Below, piece by piece: positions 6,363 through 6,778 of a DNA stretch of 6,778 nucleotides (position 1 is its first letter; the number at the start of each line of letters is the position of its first letter). This DNA comes from Rhodoferax sp. UBA5149. GTDB lineage: Bacteria; Pseudomonadota; Gammaproteobacteria; Burkholderiales; Burkholderiaceae_C. The notes beneath the pieces are model-generated. The model had not been told where the DNA came from, made no database searches, and saw only the letters and a list, made by a program, of their open reading frames with translations. Location: the NCBI RefSeq assembly GCF_002413825.1, contig NZ_DHXT01000205.1:14734-21511 (forward strand). The letters run 5' to 3'. The position numbers and the translations under genes were made by a program.

Positions 6363-6594
6363 ATGCCTGGCCACGTGCGCGCAAGTCTGCGAGCACAACA
6401 TCAATACCGTTTTTGTCGATCAAACGCAGACCGGCGTTGGAGATTCGCAGGCGAATCCAACGGTTTTCGGTCTCGACCCAGAAACGGCGGTATTGCAGGT
6501 TCGGCAGGAACCGGCGCTTGGTTTTGTTGTTGGCGTGGGAAACTTTGTTCCCGACCATCGGGCCTTTGCCCGTAACTTCACATACGCGTGCCAT
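6361..6594 (-). CDS. rpmB: 50S ribosomal protein L28
   Basis: This 77-residue protein reads MARVCEVTGKGPMVGNKVSH, then TKRRFLPNLQYRRFWVE, and ends IDKNGIDVVLADLRARGQA. It follows the E. coli L28 pattern (MSRVCQVTGKRP, KRRFLPNL, IDKKGIDTVLAELRARG) across the full length. L28 is a large-subunit protein contacting 23S rRNA. It has a single cysteine (Cys5), so it lacks the paired CxxC zinc ligands of the C+ form. GGAG at 6602-6605 lies 7 bases before the ATG and serves as ribosome binding site. It is first in the rpmB-rpmG operon, behind a folded leader of about 140 bases. Confidence 0.97.
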   Translation of the reverse strand: MARVCEVTGKGPMVGNKVSHANNKTKRRFLPNLQYRRFWVETENRWIRLRISNAGLRLIDKNGIDVVLADLRARGQA

Positions 6595-6736
6595 GTGGAC
6601 ACTCCAGAAGACGTGAACGCTTGGCGCTCACTCGTTAACAGCTTTCGCCGCACCTCGCCACACCTCGATGTGGCGGTAAAGAGATTCGCCGACCTGTCTT
6701 TCCCCGCATGGAGAGGACGGACAAATGTCGGAAAAG
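6595..6736 (-). other. Structured 5' leader of the rpmB-rpmG transcript
   Basis: Assuming transcription starts about 7 bases after the -10 box, the L28 mRNA carries a leader of about 140 bases with no gene in it. On the minus strand it can form two stem-loops. The first is compound (6731-6689): CCGAC pairs with GTCGG, then TGTC with GACA, with a possible CUCC/GGGG tip. The second (6675-6656) is CGCCACA/UGUGGCG plus a U-G pair closing a CGAG loop. A near-repeat of CGAGGTG(T/C)GG overlaps the second stem. Leaders of ribosomal protein operons often bind their own product; this is only a possibility here. Confidence 0.45.
6656..6675 (-). promoter_or_regulatory. Hairpin in the rpmB leader
   Basis: The 20 bases form a perfect 7-bp GC-rich stem (CGCCACA against TGTGGCG), extended by a T-G pair to leave a four-base CGAG loop. 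It sits about 60-80 bases upstream of the L28 start. No U-run follows, so it is not an intrinsic terminator. It could be a protein-binding or mRNA-stabilising element. Confidence 0.45.
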
Positions 6737-6742
6737 CCTTCG

Positions 6743-6768
6743 ATTATAACGATTTCAGTCTTGCTCAA
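6743..6768 (-). promoter_or_regulatory. Sigma-70 type promoter of rpmB-rpmG
   Basis: A perfect TATAAT -10 hexamer lies at 6748-6743 on the minus strand, within an AT-richer stretch upstream of L28. The best -35 look-alike is TTGAGC at 6768-6763, but the spacing is only 14 bases; at the ideal 17 the hexamer is TTCTTG, a poor match. The -10 box is convincing, the -35 is not settled. Confidence 0.6.
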
Positions 6769-6778
6769 GAAAACGCTG

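Overview
The window looks like ordinary chromosome from a betaproteobacterium of the order Burkholderiales, most likely Comamonadaceae or a close relative. This rests on GC-rich coding sequence with long antisense shadow frames, on 56-residue L33 and 77-residue L28 proteins of the proteobacterial cysteine-poor type, and on the style of the RsmB-like and desaturase proteins. The assignment is inference from sequence character; no database search was possible.

Layout. (1) Positions 1-3136, minus strand: a tripartite efflux operon transcribed leftwards in the order outer-membrane factor (NodT/TolC type lipoprotein), MacA-like periplasmic adaptor, MacB-like ABC ATPase/permease. The last gene runs off the left edge, leaving only its first 109 codons. 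Adaptor and ATPase genes share an ATGA overlap. (2) Positions 3227-3466, minus strand: a short DUF1653 gene broken by an in-frame TAG where the family normally has Trp. The rest of the domain continues in the same frame after the stop. (3) Positions 3483-4754, plus strand: an RsmB/NOP-family rRNA cytosine-5 methyltransferase, whose start lies only 16 bases from the divergent DUF1653 start. (4) Positions 4860-6074, plus strand: a membrane fatty acid desaturase with all three histidine boxes and an extra helical C-terminal tail that resembles the end of ISL3-type transposases. (5) Positions 6127-6163: a strong symmetric terminator between convergent genes. (6) Positions 6179-6778, minus strand: the rpmB-rpmG operon (L28, L33) with a structured leader and a perfect TATAAT -10 box near the right edge.

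The window combines an envelope export pump, an rRNA-modifying enzyme next to two ribosomal protein genes, and a lipid-modifying enzyme. I see no mobile element, CRISPR array, tRNA or rRNA, and no convincing new multi-gene system. The points most worth a second look are the amber-interrupted DUF1653 gene, the transposase-like tail on the desaturase, and the folded rpmB leader.
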